The notes under the pieces were generated by a model. It saw nothing but the letters and a program-made list of their open reading frames with translations, did no database searches and was not told the origin of the DNA. A stretch of 64,000 nt of DNA from Beduinella massiliensis (GTDB lineage: Bacteria; Bacillota; Clostridia; Christensenellales; Aristaeellaceae). The stretch spans positions 2,201,605 through 2,265,604 of the forward strand of contig NZ_LT963430.1 of NCBI RefSeq assembly GCF_900199405.1, read 5' to 3'. Both the position numbers and the translations under genes were made by a program. Below, one piece after another: positions 54,082 to 60,268 of this stretch (the first letter of the stretch is position 1; the number at the start of each line of letters is the position of its first letter).

Positions 54082-55362
54082 TTACGCAGCGGTCGCCTGT
54101 TTTGATTGCTCCAGCATCCACTCGATGTACATGCCGTATCCCTGGGTCGGGTCGTTCACGTACACGTGCGTGACCGCACCGATGATGTATCCGTCCTGCA
54201 GGATTGGGCTTCCGCTCATCCCCTGTACGATGCCGCCCGTCGTTTCAAGCAGTTCCGGATCCGTTACGCGCAAAATCATTCCCTTCTGCGAAGCGCTTCC
54301 CTGTGAAACGCAGCGGGTGATCTCCACCTCGTATTCCTTGATCGTATCACCGTCTACCGTAGAGAGGATGCTCGCCTTTCCTTCGTGAACGTTGCTTCTG
54401 GAACCGACCGGGAGTCCATTCGGATAGAGCAGGTTTACGACCGCTTCGTCGCTCTTGCCGTAGATACCGAACTGATTGTTGAGCAGAATATTTCCGAACG
54501 TCTCTCCTTCCTTCAGGAAGGAACCCTTCAGCTCGCCCGGCTCGCCGCGCTGACCCTTCAGAACGTCCACGATGTGTGCATGCATGACGTTCCCCTCGCG
54601 GACAGTCAGGAATTCCCCGGTGTCCACGTCCGTGATAGCATGTCCGAGCGCGCCGAAGTACCCGCTGTCCGGGTCGTAAAACGACAGCGTACCCACGCCT
54701 GCCGTGCTGTCCCGCACCCAGACTCCGAGCCGGTATTTCCCGTCGATCGCGTCCACCACCGGCGATACGTTCAGGTGCACCTGTTTGCCCGTACGCTTCA
54801 CGACCACCTCGACGGTCGCGTTTCCCAGCTTGTTCACGACCTCCGCCAGGTGCTCCGCGCTTTGAATTTCCTGCCCGCCGATAGAGCAGATGAGGTCTCC
54901 GGGCTTCAGCCCCGCCTTTTTCGCGGGATTCGACGCGCCGCCGGAGAGGTCGGAGGTTCCCACGACTAAAACGCCGCTCGTGTGCAGCGCCACGCCGATC
55001 GCCTGTCCGCCGGGGACGAGGATCTTTTGATCCTGCACCTGTACGTCGACGTTTTTAAACGGCCAGCTTCCAAACAGCGAAAGCTGCACCTGCGCCTGAC
55101 CGGCGTTTACGGCCGCGAGCTCCACGTCGGTTCTCGCCACGTCCGACAGCGTCTCGTCGCCGGAGGAAATCACGGCTGCGTCCTGCTGGTTCATGCGCAC
55201 CTTTAAGGGAAGCCCCCATGCTAGGCGCACCTCCTGTCCTTCCCGAAGCACGAGCGCGTCTGGAAGGCTCGTCAACTGCTGCACCGGCGTCGAATAGTTA
55301 ACGGCGACAACGAGCAGACTGAGTACGACTCCGATGATTTTTTTAAGACGTTTTTGATTCAT
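54082..55362 (-). CDS. spoIVB: SpoIVB sporulation serine peptidase (S55)
   Basis: Forespore-secreted protease that triggers sigma-K activation across the septum. The 426 residues have a signal anchor (about 6-24), a PDZ domain (about 125-205: PAKKAGLKPGDLICSIGGQ) and the S55 peptidase domain with catalytic residues H241 (GALGHAITD), D368 (VTDPE) and S383 (GMSGSP). ATG 55362 has AAAGGG about eleven bases upstream. A sigma-G-type promoter lies at 55409-55438. Confidence 0.95.
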   Translation of the reverse strand: MNQKRLKKIIGVVLSLLVVAVNYSTPVQQLTSLPDALVLREGQEVRLAWGLPLKVRMNQQDAAVISSGDETLSDVARTDVELAAVNAGQAQVQLSLFGSWPFKNVDVQVQDQKILVPGGQAIGVALHTSGVLVVGTSDLSGGASNPAKKAGLKPGDLICSIGGQEIQSAEHLAEVVNKLGNATVEVVVKRTGKQVHLNVSPVVDAIDGKYRLGVWVRDSTAGVGTLSFYDPDSGYFGALGHAITDVDTGEFLTVREGNVMHAHIVDVLKGQRGEPGELKGSFLKEGETFGNILLNNQFGIYGKSDEAVVNLLYPNGLPVGSRSNVHEGKASILSTVDGDTIKEYEVEITRCVSQGSASQKGMILRVTDPELLETTGGIVQGMSGSPILQDGYIIGAVTHVYVNDPTQGYGMYIEWMLEQSKQATAA

Positions 55363-55408
55363 AAAAAAACAACCCTTTCCCAAAGCCATTCCATCGCTTT
55401 ATCACGCC

Positions 55409-55438
55409 TACGATGCGCAAAAAAACGATGAAATATGC
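55409..55438 (-). promoter_or_regulatory. Sigma-G/F-type promoter of spoIVB
   Basis: Minus strand: GCATA (55434-55438), 18-bp spacer, CATCGTA (55409-55415). This fits the forespore pattern gYATA and CATnnTA. It is 46 bp before the ATG, matching known forespore expression of spoIVB. Confidence 0.65.
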
Positions 55439-55474
55439 CGGTAAAGGGTTGCCAGGGATGTGCTCACCTGCCGC

Positions 55475-55963
55475 TCAGCGCTCTTTTTCCTGCTCCTTCT
55501 CCCCGCTGGGAGCGTTCTCCGCGAGCAACTGGCTCAGCTCATGCATAAAGGACTGAATATCCTTGAACTGCCGGTAAACCGACGCAAAGCGTATGTAAGA
55601 GACCTCGTCGAGCTTGCGCAGACCTTCCATCGCCATCTCGCCGATTCGCTGCGTCGTCACTTCCTGCTCCATGGAGTTGAGCATCGCCATCTCGATTTCG
55701 TTGACCAGCGCTTCGATATCCGCAATGGCGACGGGACGCTTTTCGCACGCCTTTACGAGCCCGCGGCGGATCTTGTCGGCGTCAAACGGCTCGCGCCGGC
55801 GATCCTTCTTGATGACCAGCAACGGAAGCGTCTCGATTTTCTCATAAGTGGTAAAGCGCCGCCCGCAGCGTTCGCATTCGCGGCGCCTGCGAATCGCACC
55901 GTCCTCCGTGGGGCGGGAATCGACCACGCGGCTGTCCGTACAGTTGCAAAAGATACATTTCAT
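55475..55963 (-). CDS. nrdR: Transcriptional repressor NrdR
   Basis: Repressor of ribonucleotide reductase genes that senses dATP/ATP. The 162 residues have an N-terminal zinc ribbon (MKCIFCNCTDSRVVDSR...CERCGRRFTTYE) and an ATP-cone (about 48-135). The Glu/Lys-rich tail (about 145-162) is extra. GAAGG precedes ATG 55963. Promoter at 56005-56033. Confidence 0.96.
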   Translation of the reverse strand: MKCIFCNCTDSRVVDSRPTEDGAIRRRRECERCGRRFTTYEKIETLPLLVIKKDRRREPFDADKIRRGLVKACEKRPVAIADIEALVNEIEMAMLNSMEQEVTTQRIGEMAMEGLRKLDEVSYIRFASVYRQFKDIQSFMHELSQLLAENAPSGEKEQEKER

Positions 55964-56004
55964 GAAAGTGCCTTCCTTTCGAAACGCCGGAATTCGTTTG
56001 AACT

Positions 56005-56033
56005 ATTATAACCGAATCCCTGCGAATCGTAAA
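56005..56033 (-). promoter_or_regulatory. Sigma-A promoter of nrdR
   Basis: Minus strand: TTTACG (56028-56033), 17-bp spacer, TATAAT (56005-56010), 42 bp before nrdR. Confidence 0.7.
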
Positions 56034-56042
56034 GAAAAATTG

Positions 56043-56288
56043 TCAGCTCTGCGTGTCGTCCAGGCAAACGAGGATGACGTCGTCCCCGATTTTCTGAATA
56101 AGCTGCCATGGAATGACCACACCGCTGCGCTCTCCCTTGATGAGCTGCCACGCGCTGAACGCGCCCGGCACCACGATCGCCTGCACGCGTCCGTCCTGCG
56201 GGCAAAACTCCAGGTCCATCACCTTGCCCAGCACGCGCCCGTCGGGCACGTTCACGACATCCTTGTTTCTCAGCTCGGACAGGCTCAT
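56043..56288 (-). CDS. YlmC/YmxH-family PRC-barrel protein
   Basis: Eighty-one residues with the PRC-barrel pattern LSELRNKDVVNVPDGRVLGKVMDLEF and VIPWQLIQKIGDDVILV. The family is common in spore formers beside sporulation genes; function is unknown. Start ATG 56288 with GAGGGAGG upstream; an earlier in-frame start overlaps that site. A perfect 9-bp inverted repeat lies 15 bp upstream (56303-56326). Confidence 0.82.
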   Translation of the reverse strand: MSLSELRNKDVVNVPDGRVLGKVMDLEFCPQDGRVQAIVVPGAFSAWQLIKGERSGVVIPWQLIQKIGDDVILVCLDDTQS

Positions 56289-56302
56289 AAGATTCCCCCT
56301 CC

Positions 56303-56326
56303 CTCGCATACTCTATTGTATGCGAG
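56303..56326 (-). promoter_or_regulatory. Inverted repeat with CATACAAT upstream of ymxH-type gene
   Basis: CTCGCATAC (56303-56311) and GTATGCGAG (56318-56326) flank a 6-nt centre. The minus strand reads CATACAAT at 56315-56322, an exact sigma-E -10, but no clear -35. The palindrome could be an operator or leader hairpin. Confidence 0.45.
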
Positions 56327-56354
56327 AGCGCATCAGCAGGCAGCTTGTCACACG

Positions 56355-56378
56355 AAAAAAGGCGGATTAATCCCGCCT
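56355..56378 (-). terminator. Distal terminator of sigG (outer copy of the duplicated stem)
   Basis: Minus strand AGGCGGGATTAATCCGCC (56361-56378) followed by six T (56355-56360). A related stem (56566-56583) lies next to sigG without the T-run. A repeat element lies between the two. Confidence 0.78.
56361..56378 (-). repeat. Flanking direct repeat, outer copy (sigG terminator stem)
   Basis: Eighteen bases matching 56566-56583 at 14 positions; all four differences are transitions. Confidence 0.6.
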
Positions 56379-56565
56379 CACAGAGCATCAACACAGTAAC
56401 GGAATGTCAGAGAGGATGCATGAAGGGGAGACTTCCCCTTCATGTGGAATCGTATCGACCGGCTTTGCCGGTCGGGCGGGGCGTTTTCCGTAGTCCAATG
56501 CGGAGCATTTGCGGAGGAAAACTTCCCCGTAACATTCGTGCAAAGTGTGTATTCATTTTGCACGA
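56379..56565 (+). mobile_element. Hairpin-rich interspersed repeat, copy 2 (MITE-like)
   Basis: Second copy of the element at 49686-49892, in the opposite strand orientation. The core 56415-56565 lines up with 49709-49860 with few gaps; the left end (CATCAACACAGTA) also matches (CATCAACAAAGTA). It has the same string of palindromes: the ATGAAGGGG/CCCCTTCAT pair, CGACCGGC/GCCGGTCG and the GTGCAAA/TTTGCAC pair, the last with more decay than in copy 1. It sits between the sigG stop and the sigG terminator. Confidence 0.75.
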
Positions 56566-56583
56566 GACGGGTTGATTCCGCCT
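56566..56583 (-). repeat. Flanking direct repeat, sigG-side copy of the terminator stem
   Basis: Diverged copy of 56361-56378 eight bases after the sigG stop. Its stem can still pair through G-U but has no T-run. Confidence 0.6.
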
Positions 56584-56590
56584 GCAGGCT

Positions 56591-57364
56591 CTACATGTAT
56601 TTGCGCATGTGTGAAAGTGCCGTCTTTTCCAGGCGGGACACCTGCGCCTGCGAGATGCCGATTTCGCTCGCCACTTCCATTTGCGTGCGCCCATCGAAAA
56701 AGCGCATCTTCAGAATATGCTTCTCGCGCTCGCTCAACCGGTGCATGGCCTCGCGTATGGCGATTCCCTCCAGCCAATCCTCGTCGTTTGTCTTTTCATC
56801 CTTCACCTGATCCATGATGTACAGCGCGTCCCCGCCGTCGTTGTAAACGGGCTCAAAGAGCGATATCGGGTCCTGGATCGCCTCCAGTGCGAGCACGACG
56901 TCCTCGCAGGGAAGCTCCATGTGCTTGGCAAGTTCCTGGATCGTAGGCTCTCGGCCGAGCGTCGAGGCCAGCCGGTCCCTCGCGGATAGCGCCTTGTAGG
57001 CGATATCGCGCAGCGAGCGGCTTACGCGAATCGGGTTATTGTCCCGAAGGTAGCGCCGGATCTCGCCGATAATCATCGGCACCGCATACGTCGAAAAACG
57101 CACGTTCTGCGTCACGTCGAAGTTGTCCAGTGCCTTGATGAGCCCGATGCAGCCGACCTGAAACAGGTCGTCTACGTTTTCCCCGCGGTTGTTGAATCGC
57201 TGAATGACGCTGAGCACCAGCCGCAGATTGCCGCGGATGAATTCTTCCCGCGCTTTTTGATCTCCCCCGTGCACGAGCGGAAACAGCTCGCGCATCCGTT
57301 CGTTTGTCAGCACTGGAAGTGTGGATGTATCCACCCCACAGATTTCTACTTTGTTCGTCGCCAT
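56591..57364 (-). CDS. sigG: Sporulation sigma factor SigG
   Basis: Late forespore sigma factor. The 257 residues have the conserved start KVEICGVDTSTLPVLTNERMRELF, region 2 (QVGCIGLIKALDNFDVTQNVRFSTYAVPMIIGEIRRYLRD), region 3 and the region 4 HTH (TQMEVASEIGISQAQVSRLEKTAL). GGAGGGAG precedes the ATG. A sigma-F-type promoter (57396-57425) lies upstream, and sigE and spoIIGA follow the classical order spoIIGA-sigE-sigG. Confidence 0.97.
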   Translation of the reverse strand: MATNKVEICGVDTSTLPVLTNERMRELFPLVHGGDQKAREEFIRGNLRLVLSVIQRFNNRGENVDDLFQVGCIGLIKALDNFDVTQNVRFSTYAVPMIIGEIRRYLRDNNPIRVSRSLRDIAYKALSARDRLASTLGREPTIQELAKHMELPCEDVVLALEAIQDPISLFEPVYNDGGDALYIMDQVKDEKTNDEDWLEGIAIREAMHRLSEREKHILKMRFFDGRTQMEVASEIGISQAQVSRLEKTALSHMRKYM

Positions 57365-57395
57365 GCATTCTCCCTCCGTCCTTGCCGGATGGGAG

Positions 57396-57425
57396 CATTA
57401 TTGCCTTGGCCTGTGCGTTTTATGC
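57396..57425 (-). promoter_or_regulatory. Sigma-F-type promoter of sigG
   Basis: Minus strand: GCATA (57421-57425), 15-bp spacer, GGCAATAATG (57396-57405). It fits the sigma-F pattern GYATA and GGNNANAATG and begins one base after the sigE stop. Known biology has sigma-F start spoIIIG transcription. Confidence 0.7.
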
Positions 57426-57426
57426 G

Positions 57427-58164
57427 TCAGCCCATGCGCACCATGTCCTTTTGAAGCCTGCCCAGAATGCGCTTTTCGAGCCTGGATATGTAGGACTGAG
57501 AAATGCCCAGAATGTCCGCAACCTCCTTTTGTGTCTTCTCCTTTCCTCCCTTGAGCCCAAAGCGCAGGTACATAATGTTCTTTTCACGCGAGGACAGCCG
57601 GCTCAGGGCAGAAGCCAACAGCTGCTTTTCGACGCCCTCTTCGACGGAGCGGTAGACCATATCCCCCTCGGTTCCAAGGATGTCGGAAAGCAGGAGCTCA
57701 TTACCATCCCAATCTGTGTTCAGCGGCTCGTCAAGCGAAACTTCGAGCTTCGTCCGGTTGTTCCGGCGCAAAAACATGAGAATTTCATTCTCGATGCACC
57801 GGGAGGCGTAGGTTGCGAGCTTGATCTTCTTATCGGGATCAAACGTGTTGACCGCCTTGATAAGTCCGATGGTGCCGATGGATATCAAATCCTCGATTCC
57901 CACGCCTGTATTTTCAAACTTTCTGGCGATGTAGACGACCAGACGCAGATTGCGCTCGATTAACAGGCTCTTCACCTGCGGGTCGCGCTGCTTGAGGCGC
58001 TGCATGAGCGCCAGTTCCTCCTCGTGCGACAGAGGCGCGGGCAGCGTGTCGCTCCCGCCGATGTATCCCACCGTCGTCTCCGGCACGCGGTTCAGGATCG
58101 TCAATAGCCGCGCCCGCGCCTGTGTCGTAAACCCCCAAATGTCCGTCGTGCTGCACTGCATCAT
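57427..58164 (-). CDS. sigE: Sporulation sigma factor pro-SigE
   Basis: First mother-cell sigma factor, made as a precursor. The 245 residues have an N-terminal pro-sequence of about 30, ahead of [13 protein letters not shown], the region cut by SpoIIGA in B. subtilis. Regions 2 and 4 ([62 protein letters not shown]) are nearly identical to the family. The start at 58164 (ATGATG) has AGAGG about ten bases upstream; an earlier ATG would overlap spoIIGA. It lies 37 bp after spoIIGA. Confidence 0.96.
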   Translation of the reverse strand: MMQCSTTDIWGFTTQARARLLTILNRVPETTVGYIGGSDTLPAPLSHEEELALMQRLKQRDPQVKSLLIERNLRLVVYIARKFENTGVGIEDLISIGTIGLIKAVNTFDPDKKIKLATYASRCIENEILMFLRRNNRTKLEVSLDEPLNTDWDGNELLLSDILGTEGDMVYRSVEEGVEKQLLASALSRLSSREKNIMYLRFGLKGGKEKTQKEVADILGISQSYISRLEKRILGRLQKDMVRMG

Positions 58165-58201
58165 CTTTCCATCTACCTCTCTTTCGTTTTCACGAAACGT
58201 T

Positions 58202-58969
58202 TTATACAAGGGAGAACGGTACGAGCGCGCCCTCCGGCAGAGGACGCGGCGCTACGGCCATGACGGCCTGCACCTCGCACCATGCATCCCTTTGTCTGAC
58301 CCAAACCCTGGGATGAAAGCACATCGCCATCTCCGTACCGCAGACGCCTGCCATGGCCAACAGCCTGAACCCGGGCGGCAGGGTCGAAATATCCGTAGGA
58401 TCCGCAGATTCGGGCAGCATCCCGCGCACGTCCGCCGCGCTTACGACGATCACCGGAAGCCCGGTGACGGCATCGATCAGGCGGTTGCCGCTGTCCACGA
58501 AGCCGTCGATCTCCGCGCTGTTCCCCCGATATCCGCAGCGCAGCCGTATTGTCATCGATCCAGATCGTTCGGTACGCGTGCGCACCAGACGAAGGACGCA
58601 ATATACTGCGATGGGTGTACCCAAAGCAAGCGCGAGGCCTCGACTTTTTAATGCCTGTGTGAGCGCATACCCTGTTCCGCCCAGCAAAAACGTGCAGCCA
58701 ATCAAGGTGCCCGCGCACCGCAAGAGCACGCGCAAGCGCATCTGCGGTGCAATGCTGGCCGCCATTAAAAGGCTAACGGGGAAAAAAAGAACCGTCTTGG
58801 CAGGCGGCCACGTATACGCCAACAGCGCGTACGCCGTACCCATCCATGCGCCGCAGAGGATTCTTCCGGGTCGGATACGCTTGCAAGAAGCGATGCGTGC
58901 GCTCATCAAAAGCGTAAAACCATTCATGAGCAGATTCAGCAAAATAAAACCTTCCAGCGCAATGCGCAT
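58202..58969 (-). CDS. spoIIGA: Pro-sigma-E processing protease SpoIIGA
   Basis: Membrane aspartic protease that activates sigma-E. The 255 residues begin with about five transmembrane helices (1-130); the cytoplasmic half has the single catalytic motif VDSGN (near residue 158) and the C-terminal fold. GAGGTG precedes the ATG. The promoter at 58998-59030 has a 22-bp spacing and 0A boxes, as in the B. subtilis spoIIG operon. Confidence 0.94.
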   Translation of the reverse strand: MRIALEGFILLNLLMNGFTLLMSARIASCKRIRPGRILCGAWMGTAYALLAYTWPPAKTVLFFPVSLLMAASIAPQMRLRVLLRCAGTLIGCTFLLGGTGYALTQALKSRGLALALGTPIAVYCVLRLVRTRTERSGSMTIRLRCGYRGNSAEIDGFVDSGNRLIDAVTGLPVIVVSAADVRGMLPESADPTDISTLPPGFRLLAMAGVCGTEMAMCFHPRVWVRQRDAWCEVQAVMAVAPRPLPEGALVPFSLV

Positions 58970-58997
58970 GAGTCACACCTCATTTCGCATGTCCCCA

Positions 58998-59073
58998 TTA
59001 TAGGCTGCAAACGGTTCGCGGTTTGTTGAAAGAGCGCGCGAAAAAAGCAGACCCACGGTTTCAGGATGTCGAA
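58998..59073 (-). promoter_or_regulatory. spoIIG promoter with Spo0A boxes
   Basis: Minus strand -10 TATAAT (58998-59003). A -35-like TCAACA lies 22 bp upstream, overlapping the near-match 0A box TTCAACA (59024-59030). A perfect 0A box, TGTCGAA on the plus strand, lies at 59067-59073, about 45 bp farther. A 17-bp-spaced -35 is absent. The layout parallels the Spo0A-activated spoIIG promoter of B. subtilis. Confidence 0.65.
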
Positions 59074-59157
59074 AATCGCTCATTCAGACTTTGGTCTGTA
59101 TACATCCCAGCAAACTCTCGGTCTGTTTTATTGTTTCGCGTTTCCCATCGGATTCAT

Positions 59158-59194
59158 AAAAAAAGCTCCCCTTTCATGCTCGAAAAGGAAGCCT
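59158..59194 (-). terminator. Terminator downstream of cysE
   Basis: Minus strand AGGCTTCCTTTT pairs with AAAGGGGAGCTT, with some G-U pairs, then seven U (59158-59164). It lies about 60 bp after the cysE stop. Confidence 0.75.
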
Positions 59195-59254
59195 CTGGCT
59201 GTCTTAAGTTCGTATCGCACATTTTCGTCCTGCTTGTTGCGTACTCAGGCCTTT

Positions 59255-59953
59255 CTATAAGTCATTTTTCTCCTCTGCGTCATCCACGCGAATCTGGCAG
59301 CGCTCATCCTCCGCATGCACGCACTGTGTCCTCATACAGATCTGCAGTTGGTCTATTCGCGCGGTCAGACGTTGAATGTGTTCTTTCACCGGATCGGGCA
59401 GGTGGACATGATCCAGATCCGCCCCTTGCGTCTGCACCCCTTCCTTGCGGACGACACGTCCCGGATTGCCGACGACTGTGCAGTTAGGCGGCACCTCTTT
59501 GAGGACGATTGCCCCCGCGCCGATCTTGCTGCCGCTTCCCACCGTAAATGGACCGAGCACTTTTGCGCCCGCCCCAACCGTCACGTTATCCCCAATCGTC
59601 GGGTGACGTTTGCCTACGTCCTTTCCCGTCCCGCCTAAGGTCACCCCCTGATAGAGCGTCACTCCGTTTCCTATGACCGTCGTCTCGCCGATGACGACGC
59701 CGTCTCCATGGTCGATAAAAAATCCCTTGCCGATCTTGGCTCCGGGATGAATCTCGATGCCCGTCTTGTGCCGGGCATGCTGAGAGATAATTCTCGCCCA
59801 TGTCGTATGATTTCTGAGATAAAGCCTATGTGCAATTCTATGCCAGAACATTGCGCGCACGGACGGATAGCAGAGCAGAGCTTCCCACTTGCTCTTCGCA
59901 GCGGGATCACGCTCCATTACCGCGGCGATATCTGCCTGAATATCGCGAAACAT
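59255..59953 (-). CDS. cysE: Serine O-acetyltransferase
   Basis: First step of cysteine synthesis: acetyl-CoA + L-serine to O-acetylserine. The 232 residues have an N-terminal helical domain (about 1-65: MERDPAAKSKWEALLCYPSVRAMFWHRIAH) and a left-handed hexapeptide beta-helix (IHPGAKIGKGFFIDHGDGVVIGETTVIGN, VTLGGTGKDVGKRHPTIGDNV). The C-terminal tail (about 185-232) is a longer, acidic extension than usual with two cysteines. GGGGAG precedes ATG 59953; the gene is under a T-box. Confidence 0.95.
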   Translation of the reverse strand: MFRDIQADIAAVMERDPAAKSKWEALLCYPSVRAMFWHRIAHRLYLRNHTTWARIISQHARHKTGIEIHPGAKIGKGFFIDHGDGVVIGETTVIGNGVTLYQGVTLGGTGKDVGKRHPTIGDNVTVGAGAKVLGPFTVGSGSKIGAGAIVLKEVPPNCTVVGNPGRVVRKEGVQTQGADLDHVHLPDPVKEHIQRLTARIDQLQICMRTQCVHAEDERCQIRVDDAEEKNDL

Positions 59954-59991
59954 AACCGATCTCCCCTTTCCTTGCGGGCTTGTCTGCCGAC

Positions 59992-60232
59992 AAAAAATCC
60001 GCCGTCTCCTACTAAAGAGACGGCGGACCGTGGTTCCACTCTCATTGGGCATGAAGCCCCACTCAATCGCCTTAACACGGCGCCATGTCGCAGCCTACAA
60101 ACGCACTACATGCCTTTTTCGGTGCGCAGCTCCCGAATGCACTTCAAACCGCTTTCCTCGAAATGCGCTTTCAGCCGGTGACGCATTCTCTCTTTCAATT
60201 CAAACGGTCTTACTTTTTCGTTCATCGCTTTT
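59992..60232 (-). promoter_or_regulatory. T-box leader, probably tRNA-Cys-responsive
   Basis: A 240-nt leader of cysE. The T-box core AGTGGAACCACGG lies at 60028-60040 (minus). It is followed by a terminator: stem TCCGCCGTCTC (59998-60008) against GAGACGGCGGA (60017-60027), then six U (59992-59997). Upstream pairing near 60130-60210 has the AGAGAG and GGGAGC landmarks of stem I. A UGC (Cys) triplet at 60139-60141 sits in the proposed specifier loop. Uncharged tRNA-Cys would favour the antiterminator and raise CysE. Confidence 0.85.
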
Positions 60233-60239
60233 CCGTCTT

Positions 60240-60268
60240 ATTATATGCGGGTATCCGTAAGCTGTCAA
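60240..60268 (-). promoter_or_regulatory. Sigma-A promoter of cysE
   Basis: Consensus match on the minus strand: TTGACA (60263-60268), 17-bp spacer, TATAAT (60240-60245). The -35 overlaps the ppk stop by three bases. Confidence 0.92.

Noticed and set aside
56378-56563. 61-codon minus-strand frame over the second repeat
   Set aside because: Same repeat-derived peptide; lies within the sigG 3' untranslated region.
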